From: JAPOUP01 sp965203255
GTDB lineage: Bacteria > Pseudomonadota > Alphaproteobacteria > Rhodobacterales > Rhodobacteraceae
NCBI GenBank assembly: GCA_965203255.1
Contig: OZ241882.1
Coordinates: 3,410,001-3,474,000, forward strand
DNA length: 64,000 nucleotides
Direction: 5' to 3'
Position 1 is the stretch's first letter; the number at the start of each line of letters is the position of its first letter. The notes under the pieces are model-generated. The model ran no database searches and was not told the DNA's origin. It was given only the letters and a program-made list of their open reading frames with translations. Positions 35,058-43,850 of this stretch are shown one piece after another. The position numbers were made by a program, and so were the translations under genes.

Positions 35058-35852
35058 TTACCCGCTGGATGTGACAGTTCCACTTCCCGGCCTTGGCTTG
35101 GGGCGCAGCACATGGGGCATGGAAGGATCATAGAGTGCGCTATCGCTGAATCCGTCCACATGCCCGAGCGCCGGGCCTACCAGGATCAACGCCGTTCGGG
35201 TAATCTTTCTGGCTCGAGTTCGTGCGTGAATGTCGGTCAGGGTTCCACGAATCAGATCCTGGTCCGGCCAGCTGACCCTGTGCGCGACGACAACCGGACA
35301 CTCCTGGCCATAATGCGGCGTTAGTTTCCGAACGATGTCCCGAAGTGCGCGTATCCCGAGATGAATCGCAAGGGTCGTACCGGTTCTGGCAAACTGCTCC
35401 AGAGCTTCGCCGGGAGGCATTGCGGTTGATTTCATTGACACGCGGGTTAGCACGATCGACTGTGCAACCTCGGGAATCGTAAGTTCCTGACCCAAGGCGG
35501 CAGCGGCAGCGGCAAAGGCGGGGACTCCTGGGATGATGCGATATGGAATGCTGTCTGAGGCTAGCAGGCGAATCTGTTCGGCGATCGCCCCATAAAGCGA
35601 CGGATCGCCCGAGTGCACTCGCGCCACATCTTCGCCACGCCGATGGGCGGAGAGGATCTCCGCATGGGTCTCGAACAGTGTCATGGTCGCCGTGTCGAGA
35701 ACGCGCGCGCCTGCAGGCACAAGGGCCACGACCTCCTCTGGAACCAAGGATCCGGCGTACAGGCAAACCGGGCAGGCAGAGATCACCCGGGCCGCCTTTA
35801 GGGTAAGCAATTCCGGATCGCCCGGACCGGCTCCGATGAAGTGGACGGTCAT
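35058..35852 (-). CDS. cobM: Precorrin-4 C11-methyltransferase
   Basis: 264 residues from ATG 35852. It has the tetrapyrrole-methylase signature VHFIGAGPGDPELLTLKA at the N-terminus, VCLYAGSLVPEEV, VARVHSGDPSLYGAI and the PYRIIPGVPAFAAAAAALG motif. The CobM/CbiF group has AGSLV at this place. The enzyme adds the C11 methyl group of the corrin ring using S-adenosylmethionine. It is the last gene of the minus-strand cob operon. The C-terminus (RPKPRPGSGTVTSSG) is somewhat longer than usual. Downstream lies degenerate IS copy 2. Confidence 0.92.
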   Translation of the reverse strand: MTVHFIGAGPGDPELLTLKAARVISACPVCLYAGSLVPEEVVALVPAGARVLDTATMTLFETHAEILSAHRRGEDVARVHSGDPSLYGAIAEQIRLLASDSIPYRIIPGVPAFAAAAAALGQELTIPEVAQSIVLTRVSMKSTAMPPGEALEQFARTGTTLAIHLGIRALRDIVRKLTPHYGQECPVVVAHRVSWPDQDLIRGTLTDIHARTRARKITRTALILVGPALGHVDGFSDSALYDPSMPHVLRPKPRPGSGTVTSSG

Positions 35853-35857
35853 TTTCG

Positions 35858-36106
35858 CTACGCTTCCAACTTGACTGCGACAGGAATTCGCATCCGGCGC
35901 AACGACGCGAAGCATGGACAGTCGCCCATCTCCGCATGTCGCGAAAGAACCCTCTCGGTGACTGAACCGCCGGAAATGGACATGCGTGCCGCGACAGGCC
36001 TGGCCCTGAACCCAAGTCCCCGCAAATCGGTCAGCCCCGCGATAGACAGGTGGCGGTCAGGCAACGCGGATATCCTACCTGCCGTCAGTCGCCCATCACA
36101 TCGCAT
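35858..36106 (-). CDS. Small ORF between cbiG-cobJ and cobM, family unknown
   Basis: An 82-codon ORF (MRCDGRLTAGRISALPDRHL...) that overlaps the end of cbiG-cobJ by 11 bp and ends 5 bp before cobM, filling the gap exactly. The position suggests a real operon member or the remnant of one, such as cobE or another small cobalamin gene. I cannot match the sequence to a family. It has no membrane segment. If it is not coding, the gap would be unusually long for this tightly packed operon. Confidence 0.35.
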   Translation of the reverse strand: MRCDGRLTAGRISALPDRHLSIAGLTDLRGLGFRARPVAARMSISGGSVTERVLSRHAEMGDCPCFASLRRMRIPVAVKLEA

Positions 36107-37931
36107 TTGGGAGATCCTCGTTCCGTTGCGCGTAGCCACGCGGCGTGTACATCCGCGGTCCATCCCCGAGCGCCATGATCCGCGTCATCGAACAGCCGAC
36201 TATCACAAGTGTCAGCATGTCGACGCCATCCACATCTAGCGCGGAAAGTTGTCGGAAACCAATGCATTCCCCGGTTCGGCCGAGGTTGGATGCCAGCATG
36301 ACTGGACATTCCCTGGGACGATGCTCCAGCAGAATATCGCGCGCCAGGGCCAGCAGGTCGCGCCGACGCCTTGATACGGGATTGTAGAATGCCACCACGA
36401 AATCCCCTTCCGCCGCCGCATGTACGCGCCGCAGGATATCCTCGCGCGGAGTCAGTAGGTCTGAAAGGGAGATTGCGCAGAAATCGTTGCCCAAGGGTGC
36501 TCCTGCACGCGCCGCCGCAGCCTGCAGTGCCGAAATCCCCGGCGCGGTGACGATCTCCACGCGCCGCGCCGCATCGGTCAGTTCGAGGGAATTCAGACTG
36601 CTGTCAAGGATTTCCAGGACAAGCGCACCCATCGCGTAAATCCCGGCGTCGCCTGAGCAGACAAGCGCCACAGATCGACCTTCACCGGCCCTTTCCATAG
36701 CGTATCGGCATCGCTCCGTTTCCTGACCTAGTGGAAAGTCGTGTCTCTGCTTGCCCGTGGCCAGCGATCCCAGAAGGTCAATGTAGAGACCGTAGCCTAC
36801 AATCTCATCTGCCTCCGCTATCAGCTGCGATGCCTCTGGAGTGCGCCACACTGCATCTCCCGGTCCGATGCCCACCAAAGCAAGACGACCGCGGGGTCGT
36901 CCTCTGATCATGGTGGCCGGTCGCGGCGCGGCGGCGAGCGCACAGGTGGCGTTGGCGCTCTTTGTCTTCTCCCTTTGAAGGACTGCCTCCGGTCCAGCTG
37001 CCGCCAGGGCCGCTGCCTCGGCGACCCCATGGCAGCCAACCTCGGCGAATACAGTCCGGGAAGGGTTGGCCAGTCTCGGGGTTTCACGCTCAAGCTCGGA
37101 GGCGGTGAATACCCTGAGCGACGCGCCCAATCTCGCCGCCAGTGCGTTCACCGCAGGCTCGTCTGACTTTAGGTCAAGGGTGAACAACCCCATGAGTGCG
37201 CCAGTAGCCACCCTGGCCTCATCCAGGACCTGAAATGCCAGCGCCTCCAACTCTTCCGGCGGACAGTTCCGTACACAGCCTACGCCGAGCGCAATGCGCT
37301 GCGGGTGAAAGGCCAATGCGCCTGGCTGAGCCGGCGACAGCGTGGCTTCGATTGTCACCATGTCTTCCTTCGAAGTCGAAGCGTCGGCAGCGGGCAGCCT
37401 CCTGAGCCAACCAGCGCTCTGCAGCTCGCTTCCGCCCAACTGCGCGCCGCTACCGGACAACAGTCGCGCCATCGCATCTCTCGAAAGCTCTGGGGTGCCC
37501 AATGTCCAACCTGCCGGTGGTTCATCAAGCGAAATGCCCAGGGCGACGTCACCGGCGGTCGTAACCGCCGCCGTTCCATCAAGCGTGGCCGCAACCTGAC
37601 GTGCAAGCCGGTTGGCTCCGTGATGCCCTCCGAGCAAGGGGACCGCGACGGCACCATCATCGGAAACCGAAACCACAGGTGGCTCACTGCGCTTGTTTCC
37701 AAGCAGTGGTGCAACTGCGCGGATAAGGATCCCAGCGGCGCAGACCCCGATCACAGGAATCCCGGCGGCGAAGAGCATGCGGCAGTGCTCCAGCGCATCG
37801 GGAAAGAACGTGTCGGCCTCCTGAACCCGCCCCTCCCGTCCGTGTAGAGAAGCGCCAATCGCCGCAGCGATTCGCTGGGCTGTGGCTTCCCCCGACCCCG
37901 AGATCGCCAGTACAGCGGGAATTAAAGCCAT
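36096..37931 (-). CDS. cbiG-cobJ: CbiG - precorrin-3B C17-methyltransferase fusion (CbiG-CobJ)
   Basis: 611 residues. Residues 1 to about 335 are CbiG-like: VIGVCAAGILIRAVAPLL, VSVSDDGAVAVPLLGGHHGA, TAGDVALGISLDEPPAGW, LGVGCVRNCPPEELE and FAEVGCHGVAEAAALAAAG. From about 350 comes the tetrapyrrole methylase CobJ: LALVGIGPGDAVWRTPEA, DEIVGYGLYIDLL, ALVCSGDAGIYAMG, EIVTAPGISALQAAAARAG and FVVAFYNPVSRRRRDLL. CbiG opens the delta-lactone and releases acetaldehyde; CobJ makes the C17 methyl transfer and ring contraction. The fusion joins consecutive steps and is known from other bacteria. It starts inside the end of cobI (10-bp overlap). Confidence 0.92.
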   Translation of the reverse strand: MALIPAVLAISGSGEATAQRIAAAIGASLHGREGRVQEADTFFPDALEHCRMLFAAGIPVIGVCAAGILIRAVAPLLGNKRSEPPVVSVSDDGAVAVPLLGGHHGANRLARQVAATLDGTAAVTTAGDVALGISLDEPPAGWTLGTPELSRDAMARLLSGSGAQLGGSELQSAGWLRRLPAADASTSKEDMVTIEATLSPAQPGALAFHPQRIALGVGCVRNCPPEELEALAFQVLDEARVATGALMGLFTLDLKSDEPAVNALAARLGASLRVFTASELERETPRLANPSRTVFAEVGCHGVAEAAALAAAGPEAVLQREKTKSANATCALAAAPRPATMIRGRPRGRLALVGIGPGDAVWRTPEASQLIAEADEIVGYGLYIDLLGSLATGKQRHDFPLGQETERCRYAMERAGEGRSVALVCSGDAGIYAMGALVLEILDSSLNSLELTDAARRVEIVTAPGISALQAAAARAGAPLGNDFCAISLSDLLTPREDILRRVHAAAEGDFVVAFYNPVSRRRRDLLALARDILLEHRPRECPVMLASNLGRTGECIGFRQLSALDVDGVDMLTLVIVGCSMTRIMALGDGPRMYTPRGYAQRNEDLPNAM

Positions 37932-38623
37932 GGGTCAGCGGTTCCCTTGATCAGTATCATGGAGAAATAAGGCGCCACGTCCGGAGCGTCCGCCAATGGG
38001 CAGACATGTTCATCTGCCATGGTTGCGCGCTCGATATAGATTGCTTTGTCAAGCAGTCCGCGTCGCTTGATAACAGAAATGAGTTTAGGAAGATGTCGCC
38101 CCACTTTCAGCAGCGCGATACAACTGGTTCCGTCCATCCGGAACGCAAGCTCGTCTTCTGGCAACGTCCCGGATAGAACGGTCAGTTGTCCGTTTCGGGC
38201 GGCAAGTGGCATCCCGGCCTTGGCGGCGCATGCTGTGAGAGAGGTTACTCCAGGTACGACCTCGACCCTGAATCTATCTGCGAGGCGCGAATGGAGATAC
38301 ATGAACGATCCGTATAGGAACGGATCGCCCTCGCAAAGACATGCCACGTCGTCGCCAGTGGACAGCGATCTCGCGATTTCGGCGGCACCCGTGTCGTATG
38401 CGGCCTGCGCTGGTTCCCGTGCCGCCGTCATCGGGACATCGATCGCGATCTCGCGAACGCTGTCTGGAATCAGATCGCCGGCGATGCGACGCGCAAAGCT
38501 CTCCTTTCCGGCAAGTGCGGGATAGGCAATGACCGGCACCGCCTTGATCAACGCCGCGGCCTTTAGCGTGATCAGTTCTGGATCTCCGGGGCCAAGCCCA
38601 ATGCCAAACAGTGTGCCGGTCAC
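37922..38623 (-). CDS. cobI: Precorrin-2 C20-methyltransferase
   Basis: 233 residues from GTG 38623, whose GTGA overlaps the cobL stop; an ATG at 38641 is an alternative. The signature GIGLGPGDPELITLKAA is followed by VIAYPALAGKESFARRI, DDVACLCEGDPFLYGSFMYL and VEVVPGVTSLTACAAKAG. These mark the CobI/CbiL group. The enzyme methylates precorrin-2, or cobalt-factor II in the cobalt-early route, at C20. It is the fourth gene of the operon. Confidence 0.92.
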   Translation of the reverse strand: MTGTLFGIGLGPGDPELITLKAAALIKAVPVIAYPALAGKESFARRIAGDLIPDSVREIAIDVPMTAAREPAQAAYDTGAAEIARSLSTGDDVACLCEGDPFLYGSFMYLHSRLADRFRVEVVPGVTSLTACAAKAGMPLAARNGQLTVLSGTLPEDELAFRMDGTSCIALLKVGRHLPKLISVIKRRGLLDKAIYIERATMADEHVCPLADAPDVAPYFSMILIKGTADPWL

Positions 38624-39822
38624 CTCTTCACCAGACTCCATTGTGTCACTGGCATCTGAGGACGCCAGCCCGTCAGTTCGCCTACTGGAGACGCACGGCT
38701 GACCGACACGCGGACAAGGTCTCCACCGTGGTGTCGTTGGAGTTCCAGAATGCGGGCTTCGGTCTCCAATGTAACGGCATTGGCGACAAGTCGGCCGAGC
38801 GGCCTGAGCTGTGACCATGCCACATCGAACATCTCGGCCGCCAGACCGCCACCGATGAACACGGCGTCCGGAGGGGCGAGGCCATCCAGCGCAGCGGGTG
38901 CCTTTCCGTTAACCAGTTCAAGTCTGGGAGTTCCCAATCTCGCCGCGTTTCTGAGGGCGATGGCACGGCGTCTGGAGTCGGGTTCGATGCCCACGGCTGT
39001 TGCGTCGCGGGCCGCCCGCATCCACTCGATCGAAACTGAACCGCAGCCAGCACCGATGTCCCAGAGAAGCGCACCGCGCATTGGCATCAGTTTCGCCAAT
39101 GTAATCGCCCGGAGTTCCCGCTTGGTCATTACGCCGTCGTGCTCGAACAGATCGTCGGGCAGGCCCGCAACACGTGGAAGTAGCGAGGCTTCGGATGTTG
39201 CCAGGCAATGTACCGCGAGCGTATTGAATGCCGGAACTTCGTGTGGCCAGTCGGAGGCGATTCCGTCAAATCGTTGTTCTCCGTCGCCTCCCATGGAGGC
39301 TAGCACGGTCATTTCCGAGCGACCGAAGCCGCGTTCGGTCAGGAGGTGACCGATTCTGGCGGGCGTGTCTTCGCCGGTCGTCAGTACCAACAGCCGCTGG
39401 TCTGGTTGAATGAATGGGATTATCTGCTCGACCGGACGGCCATGCACCGTTAGGGTCTCAACATCCGCGAGGCTCCACCTCATTCTGGCGGCGGCGAGCT
39501 GGAAGGCGGAAAGATGCGGGTGAAAGGTGATCTGCCCCGGCGGAATGGCACGTCCGATTCGCGCTCCGACTGAATACCAAAGCGGGTCGCCTGTGGCGAG
39601 CACGACAACCCGTCTGCCTCGATACGACAGGAGTTGATCTATCAATGCGCTGAACGGCGACGGCCAGGCAACGCGTTTCGCTGTGACCGCATTTGACAAC
39701 CGATGGTGGCGGTCGCCGCCAAAGATCATCTCAGCGGACTCGACCAGATGCCGGACGTTGGGGCTGAGGCCCCGCATTCCATCTTCCCCAATTCCTACGA
39801 TATGCAGCCAGGTCTCATTCAT
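38620..39822 (-). CDS. cobL: Precorrin-6Y C5,15-methyltransferase (decarboxylating)
   Basis: 400 residues in two domains. The N-terminal tetrapyrrole methylase (CbiE-like) shows HIVGIGEDGMRGLSPNVRHL, GRRVVVLATGDPLWYSVG and HPHLSAFQLAAARM. The C-terminal class I methyltransferase/decarboxylase (CbiT-like) shows LLWDIGAGCGSVSIEWMR and FIGGGLAAEMF. Together they methylate C5 and C15 and decarboxylate ring C. ATG 39822 overlaps the cobH stop by 8 bp. Both domains appear intact. Confidence 0.93.
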   Translation of the reverse strand: MNETWLHIVGIGEDGMRGLSPNVRHLVESAEMIFGGDRHHRLSNAVTAKRVAWPSPFSALIDQLLSYRGRRVVVLATGDPLWYSVGARIGRAIPPGQITFHPHLSAFQLAAARMRWSLADVETLTVHGRPVEQIIPFIQPDQRLLVLTTGEDTPARIGHLLTERGFGRSEMTVLASMGGDGEQRFDGIASDWPHEVPAFNTLAVHCLATSEASLLPRVAGLPDDLFEHDGVMTKRELRAITLAKLMPMRGALLWDIGAGCGSVSIEWMRAARDATAVGIEPDSRRRAIALRNAARLGTPRLELVNGKAPAALDGLAPPDAVFIGGGLAAEMFDVAWSQLRPLGRLVANAVTLETEARILELQRHHGGDLVRVSVSRASPVGELTGWRPQMPVTQWSLVKR

Positions 39823-40456
39823 TCTGGTCCTCTCGGGAAAGTTCCGCCAGAGCATTCAGGGCCGCGCTTGCCATCGCCGACCCGCCAAGCCGTCCCTTAA
39901 GCGCGATGAATTCGCAACCGCGGGAATTCGTTGCGAGTTCGGTCTTTGAGTCTTCCGCACCTATGAAACCAACTGGAAATCCAAGGATAACGGCCGGTTT
40001 TGGCCAGCCGCTGTCAAGTTGCTCAAGAAGGTGAAAGAGCGCTGTAGGGGCGTTGCCAATCACGACAATCGCACCTTCGATCCTGTCATGCCAAAGGTCA
40101 ACGGCTGCAGCGGAACGGGTTGTGCGCAGCTGCTTGGCCAAGGTTGGCACCAAGGGGTGGTTCAACGTGACGACTAGATCGTTGTGCCGGGGAAGCCTGG
40201 CGACGGAAATTCCTGCAGTGACCATTCCGCAGTCACAAAGGACCGGTGCTCCTTCGGTCAGCGCGGTTTGTGCGGCTTCGCTGGCACAGGGTGAGTAGAC
40301 AATGCGGTCAGCCACGTCCGGCATGCCGCAGGCGTGGACTATACGTGTGACAACGCGGGCCATGCCGGAATCGAACCTGTCCAGCCGAGCTTCCTTTCGA
40401 ACAATCGCAAAGCTCTCGGCATATATGGTTTCGGGATCCTTCAGGTATGGGCGCAT
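39815..40456 (-). CDS. cobH: Precorrin-8X methylmutase
   Basis: 213 residues from ATG 40456 (MRPYLKDPETIYAESFAIVR). Family motifs are RIVHACGMPDVADRIVYSP, GAPVLCDCGMVTAGI with the conserved region around the catalytic histidine RIVHACG, AIVVIGNAPTALFHLLE and ILGFPVGFIGAEDSKTEL. It moves the C11 methyl group to C12, giving hydrogenobyrinic or cobyrinic acid. It is the second gene of the operon, 66 bp after cbiX. Confidence 0.93.
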   Translation of the reverse strand: MRPYLKDPETIYAESFAIVRKEARLDRFDSGMARVVTRIVHACGMPDVADRIVYSPCASEAAQTALTEGAPVLCDCGMVTAGISVARLPRHNDLVVTLNHPLVPTLAKQLRTTRSAAAVDLWHDRIEGAIVVIGNAPTALFHLLEQLDSGWPKPAVILGFPVGFIGAEDSKTELATNSRGCEFIALKGRLGGSAMASAALNALAELSREDQNE

Positions 40457-40522
40457 GCGGCCGATCCGGATAAAGAGCACCAAGGCCCGCCAGGCACGGA
40501 GCGATCCAGGCCCACAGTCATG

Positions 40523-41587
40523 TCAGCCATTCGCCTTTCGAGCACTTTCCGGTCCGAGCGGATGATTCGCGTGAGGATAGGGATGATGATTGTGGTGGTG
40601 GTGATGGTCATGATGGTGGTGACTGTGATCCAACTCCAGTCGGCATTCACCTGTGCAGAACGTGTCGCAGAGCGGGCAGTCGGCAACGTTCGAACCAGGT
40701 GCGCCGGCACCCTGTCCTTCGACATGGTGGTGATGGCTCTCCTGCACCGCACCTACTTCTGCCTCGAAACCCAATACCTGCGTGCGATACTTGCACATCG
40801 CGCAGTTTGGAGGCGGGGCTTCACCGACCTGTTCGGTCACCCGCTCGGCAAAAGTCTCTATCACTTTCGGGTGGTCTTTAAGGTAACCGGCTTTGATGAA
40901 CTCGATCTTCGGATGCTTCATCGCGACCAGATCGGTGAAGCCGTAGATCCGGTCAACCAGAATGCCGGTGAACAGGAAATATGGAAAGACGATGACCCTT
41001 CGGTATCCCAACTTCGCCACGTGATTCAGGCAGGGCGCCACCAACGGAAACGTAACGCCGGAATAGCCGACTTCGCACCAGCCGAACCCCATGCCCTCCC
41101 ATAGCATCCGTGCGATCTTGGCGACGTTGGAGTTGGCATCGGGATCCGATGCGCCGCGGCCGATGACAACCAGACACGTCTCGTGTAACGAAATGGAGCC
41201 ATTCGCGGCATTGGCGCGGCTTACGGCTTCCTCGATACGAGCACCTGCTGCGGCAATCATCTTCGCGTCCACACCAAGTTCACGTCCGTAACTGATCTCA
41301 AGGCCATGTTTGGCGGCGTATGTGTTCAGTACCGTCGGAATGTCATTCTTTGCGTGCATCGCGGCAAACAGCATCCCGGGTACGGCCAAAATGCGGTCAC
41401 AACCCGACTTCCTTAGCCGGTCCAGCCCGTCCCGAATCACCGGGTTTGCGAATTCCAGATAGCCGTACTCGGCCAACCATCCATCAGGTAGGTAGGTGGG
41501 CAAGCGCCGGGCGAGGCCCCTAAACTCATCGACTGCGGCTTGGCTGCGCGATCCGTGACCGCAAATCATGACACCGATCCTGCTCAT
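40523..41587 (-). CDS. cbiX: Sirohydrochlorin cobaltochelatase with His-rich tail
   Basis: 354 residues, long-form CbiX. Two chelatase halves are visible: IGVMICGHGSRSQAAVDEF with the metal-binding His, and ISLHETCLVVIGRGASDPDA with VIVFPYFLFTGILVDRIYG. The C-terminus has two Cys clusters (NCAMCKYR; CPLCDTFCTGEC) that could hold an iron-sulphur centre. It ends in a striking histidine run (DHSHHHHDHHHHHNHH), presumably for metal storage or delivery. It inserts cobalt early in B12 synthesis. First gene of the operon; its ATG overlaps the stop of a broken small membrane-protein gene. Confidence 0.93.
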   Translation of the reverse strand: MSRIGVMICGHGSRSQAAVDEFRGLARRLPTYLPDGWLAEYGYLEFANPVIRDGLDRLRKSGCDRILAVPGMLFAAMHAKNDIPTVLNTYAAKHGLEISYGRELGVDAKMIAAAGARIEEAVSRANAANGSISLHETCLVVIGRGASDPDANSNVAKIARMLWEGMGFGWCEVGYSGVTFPLVAPCLNHVAKLGYRRVIVFPYFLFTGILVDRIYGFTDLVAMKHPKIEFIKAGYLKDHPKVIETFAERVTEQVGEAPPPNCAMCKYRTQVLGFEAEVGAVQESHHHHVEGQGAGAPGSNVADCPLCDTFCTGECRLELDHSHHHHDHHHHHNHHPYPHANHPLGPESARKANG

Positions 41588-41819
41588 TGTCTCAGATCTT
41601 CCGGCAGGTGACCGTCAGTCGACGCGTCTTCGGAGATGGAATTTGCGCACTCCCGGAACCAGAGGAAAGACGTGATCGCAAATGCCATGACAATTGCACC
41701 AATGGCCAGCCAATGACTAGCCAATGACTGTGTCCGACTGTTGCGGTGTCGCTGACGTGGCCGAGATGCCCAAAGGCTGGGCTAGCAGCGAACGCTGCGA
41801 TGGCAGTATAGACTTTCAT
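41584..41819 (-). pseudogene. Small His-containing membrane protein (DUF6732-like), frameshifted
   Basis: Starts MKVYTAIAAFAASPAFGHLG then HVSDTATVGHSHWL, a signal peptide and GHSHWL motif seen in small proteins next to cobalamin genes. After GHSHWL an 11-bp tandem duplication (CATTGGCTAGT repeated) shifts the frame. In the corrected frame the protein continues AIGAIVMAFAITSFLWFREC and ends LPEDLRQ, its TGA overlapping the cbiX ATG. The overlap shows it was the operon's first gene. The family assignment is tentative. Confidence 0.6.
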
Positions 41820-42536
41820 GAGGCCTTTCCCTCTCGAACCTGCAGGCGAAAAAGGGAGCGGCGCCGCAAATGGCATCTTGACGACGCGGCCGTTCGCCCC
41901 CTGTATGGGTCGGCGCCAGGACGCTCTCCTTTCCGGCCCGCAGTTGGGCTTCGTCTGAAGTCGCAGTAATCCCCAAGTTGTCCTTTCGCAAGAGGGGCAG
42001 GTCAAAGAGATGTATTCCGGACTCACCATGTCATGGAATTTGGCACGGCAGATATTCAGAATGGCCAGCTCGCCGTAGAGCCTGCAATCGATCGGTAGAT
42101 GGCCAGTTCCAGCGGGATGCGTGGCGGGGATGAGGTTTCGTAAGAGGTATGCGCCCAGTCCCCAGGCAATCCAGCAGATCCCTTCGATGGTCCATGCAGT
42201 TGGAGCGGCGGACCACCGGAGCGTAATCAACGTTCCCGGGCGGTTCAGCACAGGTTATTTCCTGGCGCACGGATCCTTTTTCAGACTCAGAGTTGCCAGG
42301 CCACCAATGGATGCTTCGACTGCGGAAAGCCGACGGCGTAAGGCCTGCTGTTTGTGCATCAGATTGCCGGAATGCGCTCAAGCCGTACTTGAACTTTTGG
42401 CGGTACACTTGGTGAATCAGCCGACTGTGCCGAACGATCACCGACAGCCAGCTTCCAAACTCCGGGATCGGGGATGAGACAATGAACGCGCTTCGGTCCG
42501 GTCTGGTGGCTCTGGTCTGACGCTGAATGCCTTTCT
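41820..42536. other. About 700 bp upstream of the cob operon without a supported gene
   Basis: Minus-strand frames include a stretch with TAWTIEGICWIAWGLGAYLL (about 42100-42220) that looks like part of a membrane protein, but it has no convincing start or family. I searched by eye for a cobalamin riboswitch (B12 box) and did not find one. The region probably contains the operon promoter and decayed gene pieces. Confidence 0.4.
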
Positions 42537-43832
42537 TCACATCAGGACCGTTGGCAGAAAAAGCGCGATCTGTGGTAGCATTGCCAGACCCGCGATCCCC
42601 GCAAGCAGTATCAGCCAGTAGGGTATTGTGGCGACAGCGGCATCTCCAAGAGTCACCTGTTCTTTCGTGACCGAGACAAGGACGGATAGATTTAGCCCCA
42701 CAGGTGGCGTGACCTGTCCGATCTCGATCAGGATTGTGATGATGATGCCCAGCCAGATCGCGTCATAGCCAATCCCGACCATGAGCGGCGCGACAATCGG
42801 AAGCGTCATGATCATCAGTGAAAGCCCATCGAAGAAACAGCCCAGCACCAAATAGATCAGCACGACCAGTACCAGCACCTTCAAAGGTCCGAGGTCAGCA
42901 GCGCGGACTGCCTCGAGGATTGATTGCGGAATGCCGAGAAGACTGACTGCCTGAGCAAGTATGGTCGCACCCATTACAACGAATGCAATCGAAGCAAAGA
43001 GAAGGACCGCAGCATAGATGCTCCGAATCAGTGTCTTCAGGGTCAGATTGCCCCAGAACCCTCCAACGATAGTCGTCGCGATCACCCCGATCCCCGCAGC
43101 TTCCGTAGGCGTTGCAAGTCCGAAAGCTATGCTGCCCATGATCGCTAGGATCAGCATCAGGAAGGGCCATAGGCTCAGGAGTTTGAGCAGAATCGTCCTA
43201 AATCCGGCAGCCGCATCGCTACCTGGAGCAAGCTCAGGTCGGGCAAGGCAGCGCAGGAGGATATAGAGCATGAACATAGCTGCGAAGAGCAGGCCCGGCA
43301 CAAGGCCGGCAAGAAACAGCCGCCCGATCGAGGTTTCGGTCAACGCACCGTAAATCAGCAGCGAAAGGCTAGGCGGAATCAGTAGGCCGAGTGTTCCGCC
43401 GCCGGCCAGCGACGCAACGACCATCCGCCGATCATAGCCGCGTTCGGTCATCTCGGGATAGGCGACGGACCCGACCGCGGCGGCGGTTGACAGGCTTGAA
43501 CCGCTGACCGCGCCGAAGAGTGTGCAGACTGCGATATTGGTATGCAGAAGACCACCGGGAACGTGCTGGAAGAGAGGCATTAGCGCCGCGTATATCCGCT
43601 CGCTGACTCCGCTCCGTAACATGATTTCGCCCAGCATGATGAAGAGCGGAATGGCGCTGAGCGTGAAAGAATTCAGCACGTTCCAGACGGCATCGACGGC
43701 GACATAGGTCGATCCGTTGGCAAGGAAGTGGAGAATCAGCAGCCCGGTAAGTCCAAGCGCCGCTCCCAGTGCAAGCCCCGAGCTGGCGAGAGCCACAAGA
43801 CTGCCAACAAGAAGACCCCAGAAACTAAACAT
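42537..43832 (-). CDS. dctM: TRAP transporter large permease (DctM family), second operon
   Basis: 431 residues, hydrophobic throughout. DctM signatures: LSAIPLFIMLGEIMLRSGVS, HTNIAVCTLFGAVSGSSLST, GGGTLGLLIPPSLSLLIYG, and near the C-terminus LIEIGQVTPPVGLNLSVLVS. It is only distantly similar to the DctM at 2405-3730. It follows dctQ by 18 bp on the minus strand. With the dctP of this operon broken, the permease is probably unused unless another binding protein serves it. Confidence 0.92.
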   Translation of the reverse strand: MFSFWGLLVGSLVALASSGLALGAALGLTGLLILHFLANGSTYVAVDAVWNVLNSFTLSAIPLFIMLGEIMLRSGVSERIYAALMPLFQHVPGGLLHTNIAVCTLFGAVSGSSLSTAAAVGSVAYPEMTERGYDRRMVVASLAGGGTLGLLIPPSLSLLIYGALTETSIGRLFLAGLVPGLLFAAMFMLYILLRCLARPELAPGSDAAAGFRTILLKLLSLWPFLMLILAIMGSIAFGLATPTEAAGIGVIATTIVGGFWGNLTLKTLIRSIYAAVLLFASIAFVVMGATILAQAVSLLGIPQSILEAVRAADLGPLKVLVLVVLIYLVLGCFFDGLSLMIMTLPIVAPLMVGIGYDAIWLGIIITILIEIGQVTPPVGLNLSVLVSVTKEQVTLGDAAVATIPYWLILLAGIAGLAMLPQIALFLPTVLM

Positions 43833-43850
43833 CGCTTGCGATTTGTCCGG

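Noticed and set aside
41820..42250. Cobalamin riboswitch upstream of cbiX
   Set aside because: I looked for the B12 box and the conserved core on the minus strand and could not find a convincing match.
42031..42540. 169-codon minus-strand ORF after dctM
   Set aside because: Starts inside the dctM stop region but shows no family features, and codon use changes along its length; most likely random.
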